The notes: a model not told the origin generated them from the sequence alone. 64,000 bases of DNA from Lentisphaerota bacterium (GCA_018676675.1 JABHEG010000134.1:1-64000), one strand, 5' to 3'; numbered from the stretch's first letter, positions 46,614 through 55,910 are shown. Translations and numbers: made by a program.

Positions 46614-47070
46614 CGCACTGGAGAGAGAGACGCGGGTGGAGCAGGGCGGCTCCTCCCACACTGAGAAGAGGAAGCAGACAACGTGGGAGGCGGTGCCATC
46701 CGCCGATTTTTGGTCTGCTGCGAGAAAGGCAGTCGGAGCACAGCGGCTCCTCCCACATTGAGAAGAGGAAGCAGACAACGTGGGAGGCGGTGCCATCCGC
46801 CGATTCTTGGTCTGTTGGGGGAATGGCAGTCGGAGCACGGCGACTCCTCCCACATTGAGAAGAGGAAGCAGACAACGTGGGAGGCGGTGCCATCCGCCGA
46901 TTCTTGGTCTGCTGCGAGAAAGGCAGTCGGAGCACGACGGCTCCTCCCACATTGAGAAGAGGAAGCAGACAACGTGGGAGGCGGTGCCATCGGCCGATTC
47001 TTGGTCTGCTGCGAGAAAGGCAGTCGGAGCACGGCGGCTCCTCCCACATTGAGAAGAGTCACCTTCGCCG
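46614..47070. other. 457-base gap between convergent genes, filled by the 97-bp array
   Basis: Apart from the tandem array at 46651-47060 it holds only short linkers. Open frames of 70-150 residues across it are repeat shadows, since the 97-base period changes frame each unit. Confidence 0.6.
46651..47060. repeat. 97-bp tandem repeat array (four full units plus partial)
   Basis: TCCTCCCACA recurs at 46651, 46748, 46845, 46942 and 47039, an exact period of 97. Each unit contains GTGGGAGGCGGTGCCATC, a CCGCCGATT(C/T)TTGGTCTG segment, and an AGTCGGAGCACGGCG segment before the next CTCCTCCCAC. GTGGGAGG pairs with CCTCCCAC across units. Units differ at a few positions only. A single inverted relative lies at 5262-5338. 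The array sits between the convergent HEAT/jelly-roll and cyclophilin genes. Confidence 0.85.
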
Positions 47071-48762
47071 CTACGGAAGAGAGAGCGTATAGCTGTCGGC
47101 TCCGAACAGACCGATCCAGCACCCCTGGCCGCGGCGTAATGTGTCGCCTTCCTTCAGCCGGACGAAGTGCTGTCCCGCGCCCTCCCACACCCAGAAAATC
47201 AGCATACCCAAGGCCGTAGCGTCCAACGTCGCCAACTCCAGATCCTGAGTCACACCGACAAGATTCCAGCCGCCCACCAGCTCGAGGTCCCCAGTCTCAG
47301 TCGGATCGACATAAGGGATCGGCTTCCTCCAGGCTAACGTCCCCGGCCCCAAGAGCCAGAGTCCTTGCCTTGCCCTGAACGGCGAACTGACCGACGAGTA
47401 GGTCGCGCTGTCAGGATCCCACGCAAACGACGATCCAGCCACGGATGCGTTCCCCTCGGCATCCGGCAGAACAGTCGCGCTGACCCCCGCTTCAGTAGCC
47501 TCAAACGGCGAACACACCAGATTCCAACCCAGCTCAAGCGTGGAAGCGTGGAAGTCGGCATCATCAATCGTGGTCAGGGCAAACGAGGTCGAGACGCTGT
47601 GGCTCTGCCGGTCAGTTGCGGTCACCTTGACCGTCAACTCGTCGCCGAAAGCGCTTGGGGGAGGAGTCCCGCTGAAGCGCTTCTGTGTGGCAGAGAAGTC
47701 GAGCCAGGCAGGCAGAGGCGTCCCCCCTTCGAGGCTTGCGGTGTAAGTCAGGTCCTCTGCCGGCCCGTCATCCAGAATGATACCATCAGGAAGGTCCAGG
47801 ATGAAGGGCAGACCTTCATAAGCGGACTGGGAGGCGAGCCCCTCTGTCATCACAGTGGGAGGGAAATGAGACGTCACATGCACGGTCGATGTCTCAGTCA
47901 CGACAGGGCCGCTAACGGTTCTGACCTGGATGGTCACGGTCGTCTGCCCGGTTTTTGTTCCGGTCGGCGTCACCACCAGACTGCCGTTTCGCACGCGCAC
48001 GGAAAGCAGATCGTCGTCACCGACCGACACTGAGTAGCTCTCGACCCCCACCTCTCGCACGGCCGCTATCATCACCAGATTGCCGACGGTCAGGGAACCC
48101 GGCGTGTAGTCTTCCAGGGGCAGGTCCCTGAATACGGAACCGGCGATATTGATGTGATGCGTCGGGATAGCCGCGATCTGGTCGACCAACGCCAAGCCAT
48201 CCCCCACTACAGACGCAAAGACCGTGAAGCCGCCATTTTGCGCGTCCAGGTTCGCGGAGTTGTCAGCCAGGTTAAAGAACCACTCACTGGTGGCGCTGTC
48301 GGGATTCCCGCCAACTTTGGCCATCGCCACTGTGCCGCGGAGGTTGGAGATGCCGAACTCGTTCTCCACCGGTGCATCCACGTCGATGTGAGCAAGCCCA
48401 CCCCCCTCAACATGGTAGCCTCCTCCCTGGAGTACGAACCCCGGGATGGATCGGTGGATGATGGTGTCGTCGTAGTCCCTATCCGAGGCGTACTTGAGGA
48501 AGTTCTGCACGGTCAACGGCGCCTTGCTCTTGTAGAGCTGTACATAGATACGCCCCAGTTCCGTGTCGAAACGAGCGAACGCGTAGTGGGCACTGAGGTC
48601 CACCGTGATGGGGAGTGCAACGGTTGTCGCTCGATCGCCGAGGACCTGAATCACTGATGTGAAACCACGAATCGGCAGAATCAGGCAGATAACTCCGACG
48701 ATCAAAGACGGGACTCTGGGACTGATGTTCAAAGGACAGCTCCACTCGGAGAAATATGGCAT
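47071..48762 (-). CDS. Secreted cyclophilin-type peptidyl-prolyl isomerase with C-terminal modules
   Basis: A 563-residue protein. After an N-terminal hydrophobic leader (about 20-42), residues about 60-235 form a cyclophilin domain (FLKYASDRDYDDTIIHRSIPGFVLQGG; GTVAMAKVGGNPDSATSEWFFNL; FASVVGDGLALVDQI). Residues about 300-400 contain a dystroglycan-type cadherin-like (CADG) module, LTYTASLEGGTPLPAWLDF. The C-terminal 160 residues hold two GWNLV modules (LELGWNLVCSPF; GGWNLVGVTQ) seen in secreted PVC proteins. Cyclophilins speed proline isomerisation of folding proteins; this one may help fold exported enzymes. It follows the GH2 gene by 27 bases and probably shares its transcript. Confidence 0.83.
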   Translation of the reverse strand: MPYFSEWSCPLNISPRVPSLIVGVICLILPIRGFTSVIQVLGDRATTVALPITVDLSAHYAFARFDTELGRIYVQLYKSKAPLTVQNFLKYASDRDYDDTIIHRSIPGFVLQGGGYHVEGGGLAHIDVDAPVENEFGISNLRGTVAMAKVGGNPDSATSEWFFNLADNSANLDAQNGGFTVFASVVGDGLALVDQIAAIPTHHINIAGSVFRDLPLEDYTPGSLTVGNLVMIAAVREVGVESYSVSVGDDDLLSVRVRNGSLVVTPTGTKTGQTTVTIQVRTVSGPVVTETSTVHVTSHFPPTVMTEGLASQSAYEGLPFILDLPDGIILDDGPAEDLTYTASLEGGTPLPAWLDFSATQKRFSGTPPPSAFGDELTVKVTATDRQSHSVSTSFALTTIDDADFHASTLELGWNLVCSPFEATEAGVSATVLPDAEGNASVAGSSFAWDPDSATYSSVSSPFRARQGLWLLGPGTLAWRKPIPYVDPTETGDLELVGGWNLVGVTQDLELATLDATALGMLIFWVWEGAGQHFVRLKEGDTLRRGQGCWIGLFGADSYTLSLP

Positions 48763-48789
48763 GGAAGCCTGCGACGGACAGGCAGACGG

Positions 48790-51198
48790 TCACCGTGCCT
48801 CAACGGGAACACTCTCGACGGTGCATCTGGCTGAGGGCAGCCCGTCAGCGTTCGCCGTGATCACCACGTCGCCGGCTTCCCGGGTCGTGCGGATCACACA
48901 GATGCAGCGCCCGTACCACGTCGAACGCGCGTTCGACTGCCACGGTTCGTCGCTGACCACGTTCCCGCTAGCAACTCCCGCGTTCGTTCCCGGGCCAGTT
49001 ACGTTGAAGCGGATCTCGGTCCCACTGTTCGGGACGACCTGCCCATCTTCGTCGACCAAGGCGGCCTCGACACAGACGGCGTCCAGCCCGTCAGCCGACG
49101 CGGCAGGTTTGTGTGGGCGCAAACGCAGGGCCGTGGGCTCACCTGCCGTGCCCAGGCAATGCCGGCACACTTCCGTCCCCCCCTTCCGCCCAACCGCCTC
49201 GAGCAGTCCGGCTTCGTAGGGCACATCCCAGTCCATTCTGCGATCCTCGCAATCGACCAGCTTCCTGGTCCCAAGTGACCTTCCGTTGAGGAGAAGCTCG
49301 ACCTCGTCACCGTTGGTGAAGGTTGTAAGCTTCAGCTGGCTATTGCGAGGCCAGTTCCAGTGATCGACCATGGGTGGCCAGTCCCAACGGGGGCTCTCGA
49401 TGGCATTGAAACGATCCACCTGCTCCTGGTCGATCTCGTAGACCATGGCATGGATCATGGGGGTCTTGCTGTAGAAGCTCTGGTAGTACCGGCCCAGCGG
49501 CGTGACCCAGCCGGACAGGTCAATCAGGGCTCTTCCCCACGTCTTCTTGGGCCAGTCGGACTCCCCGAGGTAGTCGTAGCCTGACCAGTGGTAGTGGCCA
49601 ATCACGTAGGTAGGATCAAGCTCGAGCCAAGAGGGCCGACGAGGACCAAATCCCCAATTCGCTGCACTCTCAGAGGCAATGAACATCAGTTGCGGATACC
49701 GCGCGTGGTCCTGGGCAAACATGTTCTCGGTGTAATTCCAGCTAACCACATCCACATAGAAGGCCATCTCAGCCGGATGCGTCTCCGTGAACGTCTCGTA
49801 GTCGTCCCAGTGGTGCCACTCGGTGATGAAGGACTCACGTGCGGGAAACAGCCCAGTGGTCACTTTGCGCGAGGGATCAAGCGTGCGCGTGAACGCCGCC
49901 ATGCGTTTGATTACATTCACGCCGTAGTCGGCGGCCGCCTCCCGCGTCTCGAACTTGGGGTCATGCTGGCCCTGTTGCTTCAGGACCTCATTGCCCATAC
50001 TCCAGATGTAGACGCAGGGATGATTCCGGTCACGCCGGATGAAGGCCTCGAGGTCCACTTGCCATTGGCTCTCGAACGATGCTTCACCCCCGTAGAACTG
50101 TGACGTCCACTTATCGTACAACTCATCAAAGATCAGAATGCCCTTCTCATCACAGACATCGAGAAGCGCCCGGGCATGCGGGTTGTGGCTCAAGCGGAAC
50201 GAATTGCAGCCAATGGCCTTCAGCTCGTCGATGTGACGCTCGTAGCCGCTCTTGAGAGCCGCGCTCCCCAGACACCCCAGATCGTGGTGCAGATCGCCCC
50301 CGACAGCCACGACTTTCCGGCCGTTCAGAAGCAATCCGCGCTCCGGAGTCATGCGGATCGAGCGAATGCCGAACCGCGTGTCATAGCGGTCCACGTCCTT
50401 GCCGTCGACCTGGAGCGTTGACACGGCCGTGTACAGATGCGGGGCATCCAGCTCCCAGAGCTGGGGAGCCATGACGTCGATCTCCTGACGAAACGTGTAA
50501 CGCTCACCGGGCTGCAACGGTGCGACCGCTTGTCCTTGAGCAACGACCACCCCATTCGGGTCAGTAATCTGAGTGATCAGGCGACAGACCTGTCCTCGTT
50601 CAGAACGGTTGACGGCATCAGCCTCAACCGCAACCAATGCCGTTTCAGGGCTGACAACCGGCGTAGTCACGTAAGTGCCGTGAAGCGGCACATGGACGGG
50701 TGAAACGACCTTCAGCCAAACGTCCCGGTAGATGCCCTCTCCTGTGTACCACCGGGACGTCCCTTTCGTTCGGTTGTCATAGGCAACTGTGATGGCATTC
50801 TCGCCCCCAAGATCCAGATACGAAGTCACGTCATACTCGAATCCCAGATAGCCGTTGAGCTGCTTCCCCAGGTAGTGACCATTGACCCAGACTTCGGCCG
50901 CCCGGTACACCCCCTCAAACTCAACCAGAACGCGTTTCCCCTCGGCATCCTCAGGCACGCTGAAGCGCTTCCGGTACACGCCGACGCCGTAGGGCAACCA
51001 TCCGTTGGCCGACGTCGACTCCTCATGGTCAAACGGACGGTGGACAGCGGGATCATGAGGCAGCTGCACGGTCGCCCATCCGCGATCGTTGGCGTGTCGT
51101 ATGTAGTCCTGGGCAACCGGGCCGGTACGGTGGAGCCAGTCGAAGTTGAGCAGGATCGTTGTGCGTGGATTCTGCGGATCAAGGGCAACACACGTCAT
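48790..51198 (-). CDS. GH2-family beta-galactosidase-like glycosidase
   Basis: An 802-residue GH2 enzyme with standard order: sugar-binding domain (about 15-185, YRKRFSVPEDAEGKRVLVEFEGVYRAAEVWVNG pattern), Ig-like domain (about 190-290), TIM barrel (about 290-600) and C-terminal Ig-like domains (DUF4982-like; Glyco_hydro2_C5-like). Acid/base Glu is in WSMGNEV (about residue 404) and nucleophile Glu in IASESAANWG (about 509). GH2 exo-beta-galactosidases act on agaro-oligosaccharides after GH117, so it fits the galactan pathway, though beta-glucuronidase or mannosidase activity is possible. No signal peptide, suggesting intracellular use. An AGGT ribosome-binding site precedes the ATG. Confidence 0.88.
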   Translation of the reverse strand: MTCVALDPQNPRTTILLNFDWLHRTGPVAQDYIRHANDRGWATVQLPHDPAVHRPFDHEESTSANGWLPYGVGVYRKRFSVPEDAEGKRVLVEFEGVYRAAEVWVNGHYLGKQLNGYLGFEYDVTSYLDLGGENAITVAYDNRTKGTSRWYTGEGIYRDVWLKVVSPVHVPLHGTYVTTPVVSPETALVAVEADAVNRSERGQVCRLITQITDPNGVVVAQGQAVAPLQPGERYTFRQEIDVMAPQLWELDAPHLYTAVSTLQVDGKDVDRYDTRFGIRSIRMTPERGLLLNGRKVVAVGGDLHHDLGCLGSAALKSGYERHIDELKAIGCNSFRLSHNPHARALLDVCDEKGILIFDELYDKWTSQFYGGEASFESQWQVDLEAFIRRDRNHPCVYIWSMGNEVLKQQGQHDPKFETREAAADYGVNVIKRMAAFTRTLDPSRKVTTGLFPARESFITEWHHWDDYETFTETHPAEMAFYVDVVSWNYTENMFAQDHARYPQLMFIASESAANWGFGPRRPSWLELDPTYVIGHYHWSGYDYLGESDWPKKTWGRALIDLSGWVTPLGRYYQSFYSKTPMIHAMVYEIDQEQVDRFNAIESPRWDWPPMVDHWNWPRNSQLKLTTFTNGDEVELLLNGRSLGTRKLVDCEDRRMDWDVPYEAGLLEAVGRKGGTEVCRHCLGTAGEPTALRLRPHKPAASADGLDAVCVEAALVDEDGQVVPNSGTEIRFNVTGPGTNAGVASGNVVSDEPWQSNARSTWYGRCICVIRTTREAGDVVITANADGLPSARCTVESVPVEAR

Positions 51199-51606
51199 GA
51201 TTGTACCTCACCAGATCGGGATCAGCGGCAGGGAACCTCACAGGCGCATGGCGCCAAGATAAGAGCTGAGACGGCCGGTGTCGCCACCGGACGGACGCGA
51301 CTCCGGCAAGGCCTACGTCGCTAACTACGAACAGATTGTGCCACCCGCACAACGGCGTTTGCAGTAAGGCTCGTAGCGGAGCGGAGCGCCGTTTTTCCTG
51401 CCTATCTCAGCGACATTCAGCCCCACAGGCGCCGTGCGACCCTGAGCATACGCCCGGAGGGCGCGCTCCGCAAGTCCCTCTGCCCGACCGAGCCGCGACT
51501 AGCAGAAGCAGTCTTCCTCTGTCCGAACGAACCGCGACTAACAGAAGCGGTCTTCCCACAGTGGCGGAACCGTGCACCGGCCCGACGCGAAACGCCACGC
51601 GTTACT
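51199..51606. other. 408-base gap between GH2 and LVIVD genes
   Basis: No gene is seen. It holds the GH2 leader and two repeat units at 51474-51566. A GGCG...CGCC stem followed by a GTTTTT run on the plus strand (near 51352-51397) resembles a terminator but faces no plus-strand gene. Confidence 0.4.
51474..51566. repeat. Two units of the CCGCG...AGCGG repeat family
   Basis: Units around 51487 and 51529 share CCGCGACTA(G/A)CAGAAGC(A/G)GTCTTCC and are preceded by similar CTG(C/T)CCGA(C/A) segments, about 42 bases apart. They are relatives of the array at 37021-37270, sharing the CCGCG and AAGCGG ends. Confidence 0.55.
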
Positions 51607-53736
51607 CTACCGCTCCACCCAAAGCCCTTCATAACCGTTCGGGATGACGAGTCTGCCCCGTTTCAAAACAAGCCGTCCGGGGTTCCCGGGTGTGTTCCAC
51701 TGCTCGACGAGCTTGGGATTCTCGGGATCGGCAATGTCGATGGTCGTGATATCCCCGAACGTCCGAGCCGCGAGTGTCAGCTTGCCATCGATCAGTTGAG
51801 TGCGACCATGCAGACGTGTTCCGGCCAGCCGCCTGAGTCCGACCTCCTTCGGCAACCGTGTTTCACCGCGCTTCACCCGCAGGATACCACTCCACCACGC
51901 CACCAGTCTGTCATCGCCCACCGGCACACTTCCGCCGCCGCCCAGTCGGTGCCTGTATTCGTCTCCGCCGAACGTCGGTTTGGGGCCACCGTAGAGATCA
52001 TACCAGCGCAAGCCGTGGAGTTGCCAGAGCACGACGAACTCACGCCCGTCGATCAGGTCCTCACCGAGGTGATACAGGAACCCATGTCCCTTATCAACAT
52101 AGGCCGACTTGGGATGGGCCGGATCAGACACGTCGACAATGTTCATGATCGACATGTCCTCAAGCAGGACGGCATACCTCCCGGGTTTGTAGACCTTCAC
52201 ATCGCGCACAATCCTGCCTCGCGGCTTGTAGCGACCGACCGGCTTGAGCGCATCCCCGTCCCGCTGCCAGATCGACAGGCCACCTGCCGCCTCAGCCACG
52301 TACGCAGTGTCCCCGCAGACGCTGACCTCCATGGCAAAGCCCTGCGTGTCGTTCCGGGCGAGTGTCTCGAATTCCGGCCACACCTTGAGCAGGTGCACCC
52401 CATCCGCCCCCGCCGCGACGATGGCCAGGTCCCCCATGAACGCAACGCCACGCACTTGTCCGGGACAGGTCCAGATCCGGAAACGTTCGCTGCGACGCGG
52501 AGTGAAAGATGGAATCTGGGGCGGCGTGTCACTCTCTGGTTGAACGGGCTTGGCCACGCCCGGGAATGGGACCACATGCAGGTCAGACCAGCCGCCCGCC
52601 ACATAAATGTGATCCTGCGCCAGCGCCAGCCCGCCGACGTAGCCCGGCAACGCACCTTTGCCCATGTAACGAGGATGCGGGTGGGTCGTTTCAGGAAGCT
52701 GACAGTGGGCAACGAAGCGGGGCTGCTTGGGGGCCCGGATACTGATCACAAAGATACCATTGTGCGTGTCGTGGACAAAGGCATGGTCGCCGGCGATCTT
52801 GACACCCCACATGTCATTGCCAATGCGGTAGAACGGTGGAGTCTTGATGCGGGAAACGAGGAGGGGCTTCCCCGGATCGGTGATGTCGTAGATCTCCAAT
52901 CCATGGCCGCGGCCATAGCCCGGATCATCCGTTTTCGGGCTGGAGCTCTTGCGGGCACGGGAGTGATGCCCTGTCGCGACGTACACGTGCTGTCCGTGAA
53001 CCGCCACGCCATCCCCGTAGCCGTCAAGTTTGAGCCTGGCCGTGATGGTAGGCTCACGGGCATTCCGCACGTCAGCGACGACCAGCTCGGACGTTCCCCA
53101 GATGCCTACGTAAGCAAACCCGTTCCGCACATCGAGCGACTGCGCTTCCCCAGTGCGCACGGTGCTCAGATGCAACGGACGCTCCGGATCCGACACATCC
53201 ACCAACTCCACCCCGTGACTACGACAGGCCACAAACATGACCTTGCCCGAGACAGCCATACCGGTTGCGACTTCGATGGGGTCATAGTGGCATAGCAACA
53301 CCGGCTTCACTGGGTCCGCCACGTCGACGATGAACACACCATCCTCCCGGGAGGTGATGTAAGCCACGCCATTCCGGACCTCGATCTGACGCGTGTTGCC
53401 CAAGCCTGCAAGTATTCCCAGTACCTGGGGCGTCCCGGGCTCGGAAATGTCGAAGACGCGCAGCTTTCCCCGCCCAATCGTGTAGAGCCTGTCCGCCACC
53501 ACGCGAGCCGCCATGGTGGGACCTATTCCGAGATCGCGCGCGATCGACAGTTTCTTGCCATAGACGTCTTCCGGGTGTCCGACCTCTAAGGCCATCAGGG
53601 TGCCTCCAAACGCAAAGATGATCATTGCCGCTGATCCGGCGAGCAGAAACAGCGCGTTGGCTCGGGACGTCCCCGGACGGGGAACTGGACTCCCACGCAG
53701 GAGTCCATACGGGGCTACTGGAACGGACACAGTCAT
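51607..53736 (-). CDS. LVIVD-repeat beta-propeller protein, membrane-anchored or secreted
   Basis: A 709-residue protein with a hydrophobic segment at about 27-49 behind a 25-residue tail (signal anchor or long signal peptide). At least eight LVIVD repeats of the form 'hxDhxDPxxP' follow: LRVFDISEPGTP, FIVDVADPVKP, ELVDVSDPERP, LEIYDITDPGKP, NIVDVSDPAHP, TTIDIADPENP and others. LVIVD proteins fold as propellers outside the cytoplasm; their role is unknown, perhaps binding or adhesion. It starts four bases after the MmgE/PrpD stop, with GAGGTGAG as ribosome-binding site, so the two share an operon. No catalytic motif is visible. Confidence 0.83.
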   Translation of the reverse strand: MTVSVPVAPYGLLRGSPVPRPGTSRANALFLLAGSAAMIIFAFGGTLMALEVGHPEDVYGKKLSIARDLGIGPTMAARVVADRLYTIGRGKLRVFDISEPGTPQVLGILAGLGNTRQIEVRNGVAYITSREDGVFIVDVADPVKPVLLCHYDPIEVATGMAVSGKVMFVACRSHGVELVDVSDPERPLHLSTVRTGEAQSLDVRNGFAYVGIWGTSELVVADVRNAREPTITARLKLDGYGDGVAVHGQHVYVATGHHSRARKSSSPKTDDPGYGRGHGLEIYDITDPGKPLLVSRIKTPPFYRIGNDMWGVKIAGDHAFVHDTHNGIFVISIRAPKQPRFVAHCQLPETTHPHPRYMGKGALPGYVGGLALAQDHIYVAGGWSDLHVVPFPGVAKPVQPESDTPPQIPSFTPRRSERFRIWTCPGQVRGVAFMGDLAIVAAGADGVHLLKVWPEFETLARNDTQGFAMEVSVCGDTAYVAEAAGGLSIWQRDGDALKPVGRYKPRGRIVRDVKVYKPGRYAVLLEDMSIMNIVDVSDPAHPKSAYVDKGHGFLYHLGEDLIDGREFVVLWQLHGLRWYDLYGGPKPTFGGDEYRHRLGGGGSVPVGDDRLVAWWSGILRVKRGETRLPKEVGLRRLAGTRLHGRTQLIDGKLTLAARTFGDITTIDIADPENPKLVEQWNTPGNPGRLVLKRGRLVIPNGYEGLWVER

Positions 53737-53740
53737 CGCC

Positions 53741-55171
53741 TCACCTCGTCACTCGGGTGTTGTCCGCGATCACGTCAATCAGTGGTGTCACGCCGTCAGC
53801 CTCGCCCAAGCCCATGATCGACTCGATGATCGTGTCCGCACCGGAGGGAGAACAAATGCCCGAGAACGCCGCGCATTCGTGGAACTTGCGGCTCACCATC
53901 TCGAAGGTCATGTTCTCCGGGCCGAGGCAATCGCGATGGGTCCGGAAGCAGGTGTGCGTCCGGCCGTCCCGGGTGCGGACCTTTACCCCATGGTTCCGGT
54001 TGCCGCCAGGCGTCCACTCGATCAGACTCGGATCCACCGGCTCAGGTTCGGGCAGGTCCGCCATCGGCTCCAGAACGACCTTGCTGGCAAGCTCCAGGAC
54101 CTCGGTGTCCGCCAGCACCTGTTCGTCGGCTATCTCCGCCAATCCCATGCGGCCGCGCAGCACACCGAGCGCCGCGCAATACGCGGTTGAGAACTGCACA
54201 CTGACCTGAGGGTCATCCCCAAGCTCGAATGGTCCTCCAGTGAGCCCGTGTCCGGTCATGTGCACCTGGATGTGCTCGATGTCCTCAAGCTTGAAGTCAT
54301 GCTGCTGCCCCAACAGGACGGCCACGTGCGCGTCGGAAACACAACAGCAGGGGTGAGGCTTGATGGAATCGCGCTGGACTTCGTAAAACTCTCGGGGAGC
54401 CATCAGGTCTTCAAGCGTGCATGGATCCGCATGTCGGAAAACCGCGAACATCCCCGCACGTCCCTCCAGGGCGTTCGGAGGTCCGGTGACACCCCGGCTG
54501 GCAAGCGCCGTAGCCCACAGCGCCGAGCGGGCAGCAAAGGCGGGTTGCAGACGTTTGGTGAGTGTCTTATCGAAGAGCGCCTGCCGGTTACCCGATGCCT
54601 GAGCGTAATTGACACCCAGGGCGTTGACCGTCTGGTCTACATCCATCCCAAACAGCCGACAGGCGGCAGCCGTCGTGCCGAACCCGCCAACGACACTCGC
54701 CGGGAGGAAGCCGAGAGACGGGTACCCGCCCTTCACCTTCTGGTTGCGCCACGCAACCCCAAGGCGACAGGTGACCTCCTGCCCCAGAATAAGTGCCGCA
54801 AGGAAATCACTACCTGAAGCCCCGGTCATCTCCGCGGCAGCCAGGCACACGGGGAACAGTGACACCATGACGTGCCCCACCCCCATCTGATGAGTATGAT
54901 CGTAGTCCTGTGCATGGGACATTGCGCTGTTCGCAAAGGCCGCCTGTGGCGCGGGAAGCTTGCCACCATAGATCAGAACGGATGCTTCAGGCTTCCCCCC
55001 CCAGTCCCGCATCTGCTCCATGGATTCCGGAATCCCACCCGTGTTGTACCCACCAATGGTGACGCCCACGGTGTCAAGAACCAACAACCGAACCGCGTCG
55101 TAGGCCGCCTCCGGAATATCCTCCGCACGTGTATTCAGAGCCATTTCAGTCAGGGCTTTTGTCAGACTCAT
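53741..55171 (-). CDS. MmgE/PrpD family protein
   Basis: A 476-residue protein of the MmgE/PrpD family (2-methylcitrate dehydratase/cis-aconitate decarboxylase fold). Recognisable blocks are VLDTVGVTIGGYNTG (about 31-45), FANSAMSHAQDYDHTHQ (about 79-95), where the family has HxxDxDD, and IKPHPCCCVSDAHVAVLL (about 268-285), matching the conserved 'K.YP.C...H'. The family adds or removes water or CO2 from small acids. No prpB/prpC neighbours exist, so methylcitrate metabolism is unlikely. It heads a transcript with the LVIVD gene. The specific substrate is not known. Confidence 0.87.
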   Translation of the reverse strand: MSLTKALTEMALNTRAEDIPEAAYDAVRLLVLDTVGVTIGGYNTGGIPESMEQMRDWGGKPEASVLIYGGKLPAPQAAFANSAMSHAQDYDHTHQMGVGHVMVSLFPVCLAAAEMTGASGSDFLAALILGQEVTCRLGVAWRNQKVKGGYPSLGFLPASVVGGFGTTAAACRLFGMDVDQTVNALGVNYAQASGNRQALFDKTLTKRLQPAFAARSALWATALASRGVTGPPNALEGRAGMFAVFRHADPCTLEDLMAPREFYEVQRDSIKPHPCCCVSDAHVAVLLGQQHDFKLEDIEHIQVHMTGHGLTGGPFELGDDPQVSVQFSTAYCAALGVLRGRMGLAEIADEQVLADTEVLELASKVVLEPMADLPEPEPVDPSLIEWTPGGNRNHGVKVRTRDGRTHTCFRTHRDCLGPENMTFEMVSRKFHECAAFSGICSPSGADTIIESIMGLGEADGVTPLIDVIADNTRVTR

Positions 55172-55288
55172 CGCGGGAACTCCGGTCTGTGGTGGGAGCA
55201 GGAGGAAATGGCCTCAACACGAACTCACAGCCAATTGGGGCACGAGGAGTGCCCGCGCTGACCAGGCCGTCGTTCCAGGTGCCATTCC

Positions 55289-55624
55289 CTACTTCATCAG
55301 GCAGGCAACATCCTCGATCAGGCGATCCAAGTCCTCCTCAATGACGCCCCAGACGATGCGGTCGTCGATAACGTCATACCCGTGGATCAAGATATTGCGG
55401 AAAGAGATGATGTCCCGGTGATCCCGCACACGAGTGAGCAAAGGCAGATCAGATCTGCCTATTCTGCCAAGGGCCTCACCCATAATCTCGAACTTCCGCT
55501 CAACTGCGCTGCGTAGCATTTCGTCGCTGATATAGGAGTCAAACGTCTGATCAGCAACAAACTGCTTCACTGCGCGTGCAGCACAGAGGACGTCATGAAG
55601 ATGCGCAAGTGACTCATCCCTCAT
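55289..55624 (-). CDS. hepT: HepT-like HEPN toxin
   Basis: A 111-residue helical HEPN-domain protein of the HepT family (formerly DUF86). The RX4HXY motif reads RNILIHGY, containing both the RNase-type Arg/His and the Tyr that MntA adenylylates in characterised systems. Start at 55624 (MRDESLAHLHDV) fits family length; the frame to 55684 does not. It overlaps the partner nucleotidyltransferase gene by 11 bases. In such modules the HEPN RNase is the toxin and is silenced by AMP addition. Gene pair appears intact. Confidence 0.88.
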   Translation of the reverse strand: MRDESLAHLHDVLCAARAVKQFVADQTFDSYISDEMLRSAVERKFEIMGEALGRIGRSDLPLLTRVRDHRDIISFRNILIHGYDVIDDRIVWGVIEEDLDRLIEDVACLMK

Positions 55625-55910
55625 AGACCAGTACCCTTTCGCGCAACACCCGCCTCTTGAAATACGGGTTCTTGAGGCTGTCACACGTCAGTAGATCAAT
55701 GTCACACCCCAGCGTATCTTCAAGGCGATGGAGAAGCCCGAAGAACCGCTTCGCGGGATTGTGATCCGGGGCACGGAATTCGACGAGCAAGTCAATATCA
55801 CTGTCGGCAGCCGACGTGCCTCGGGCGACAGAGCCGAAAGCATCGAGTCTGAGTACCTCAAACTCACAACAGGCTGGCATCACAGCAGTCCTTATGGCGT
55901 CAATCTTCAT
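55614..55910 (-). CDS. mntA: MntA-like nucleotidyltransferase antitoxin
   Basis: A 98-residue minimal nucleotidyltransferase with GSX10DXD (GSVARGTSAADSDID) and a third acidic residue in CDIDLL. In characterised MntA/HepT pairs this enzyme transfers AMP to the HepT tyrosine and neutralises it. Start at 55910 (MKIDAIRT) fits the family; the open frame to 56195 has no matching sequence. It precedes and overlaps hepT. The minus-strand lipoprotein gene ends 85 bases upstream. Confidence 0.88.
   Translation of the reverse strand: MKIDAIRTAVMPACCEFEVLRLDAFGSVARGTSAADSDIDLLVEFRAPDHNPAKRFFGLLHRLEDTLGCDIDLLTCDSLKNPYFKRRVLRERVLVYEG

Noticed and set aside
46591..47219. Open frames of 70-150 residues on both strands
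   Set aside because: They run across the 97-bp tandem repeat, repeat the same short peptides in different frames and lack start signals.
51352..51397. Rho-independent terminator with a T-run
   Set aside because: A stem followed by GTTTTT points along the plus strand, where no gene ends; kept only as a remark in the gap description.
53741..55171. 2-methylcitrate dehydratase of the methylcitrate cycle
   Set aside because: The MmgE/PrpD family is broad and no prpB, prpC or regulator of that pathway is nearby.
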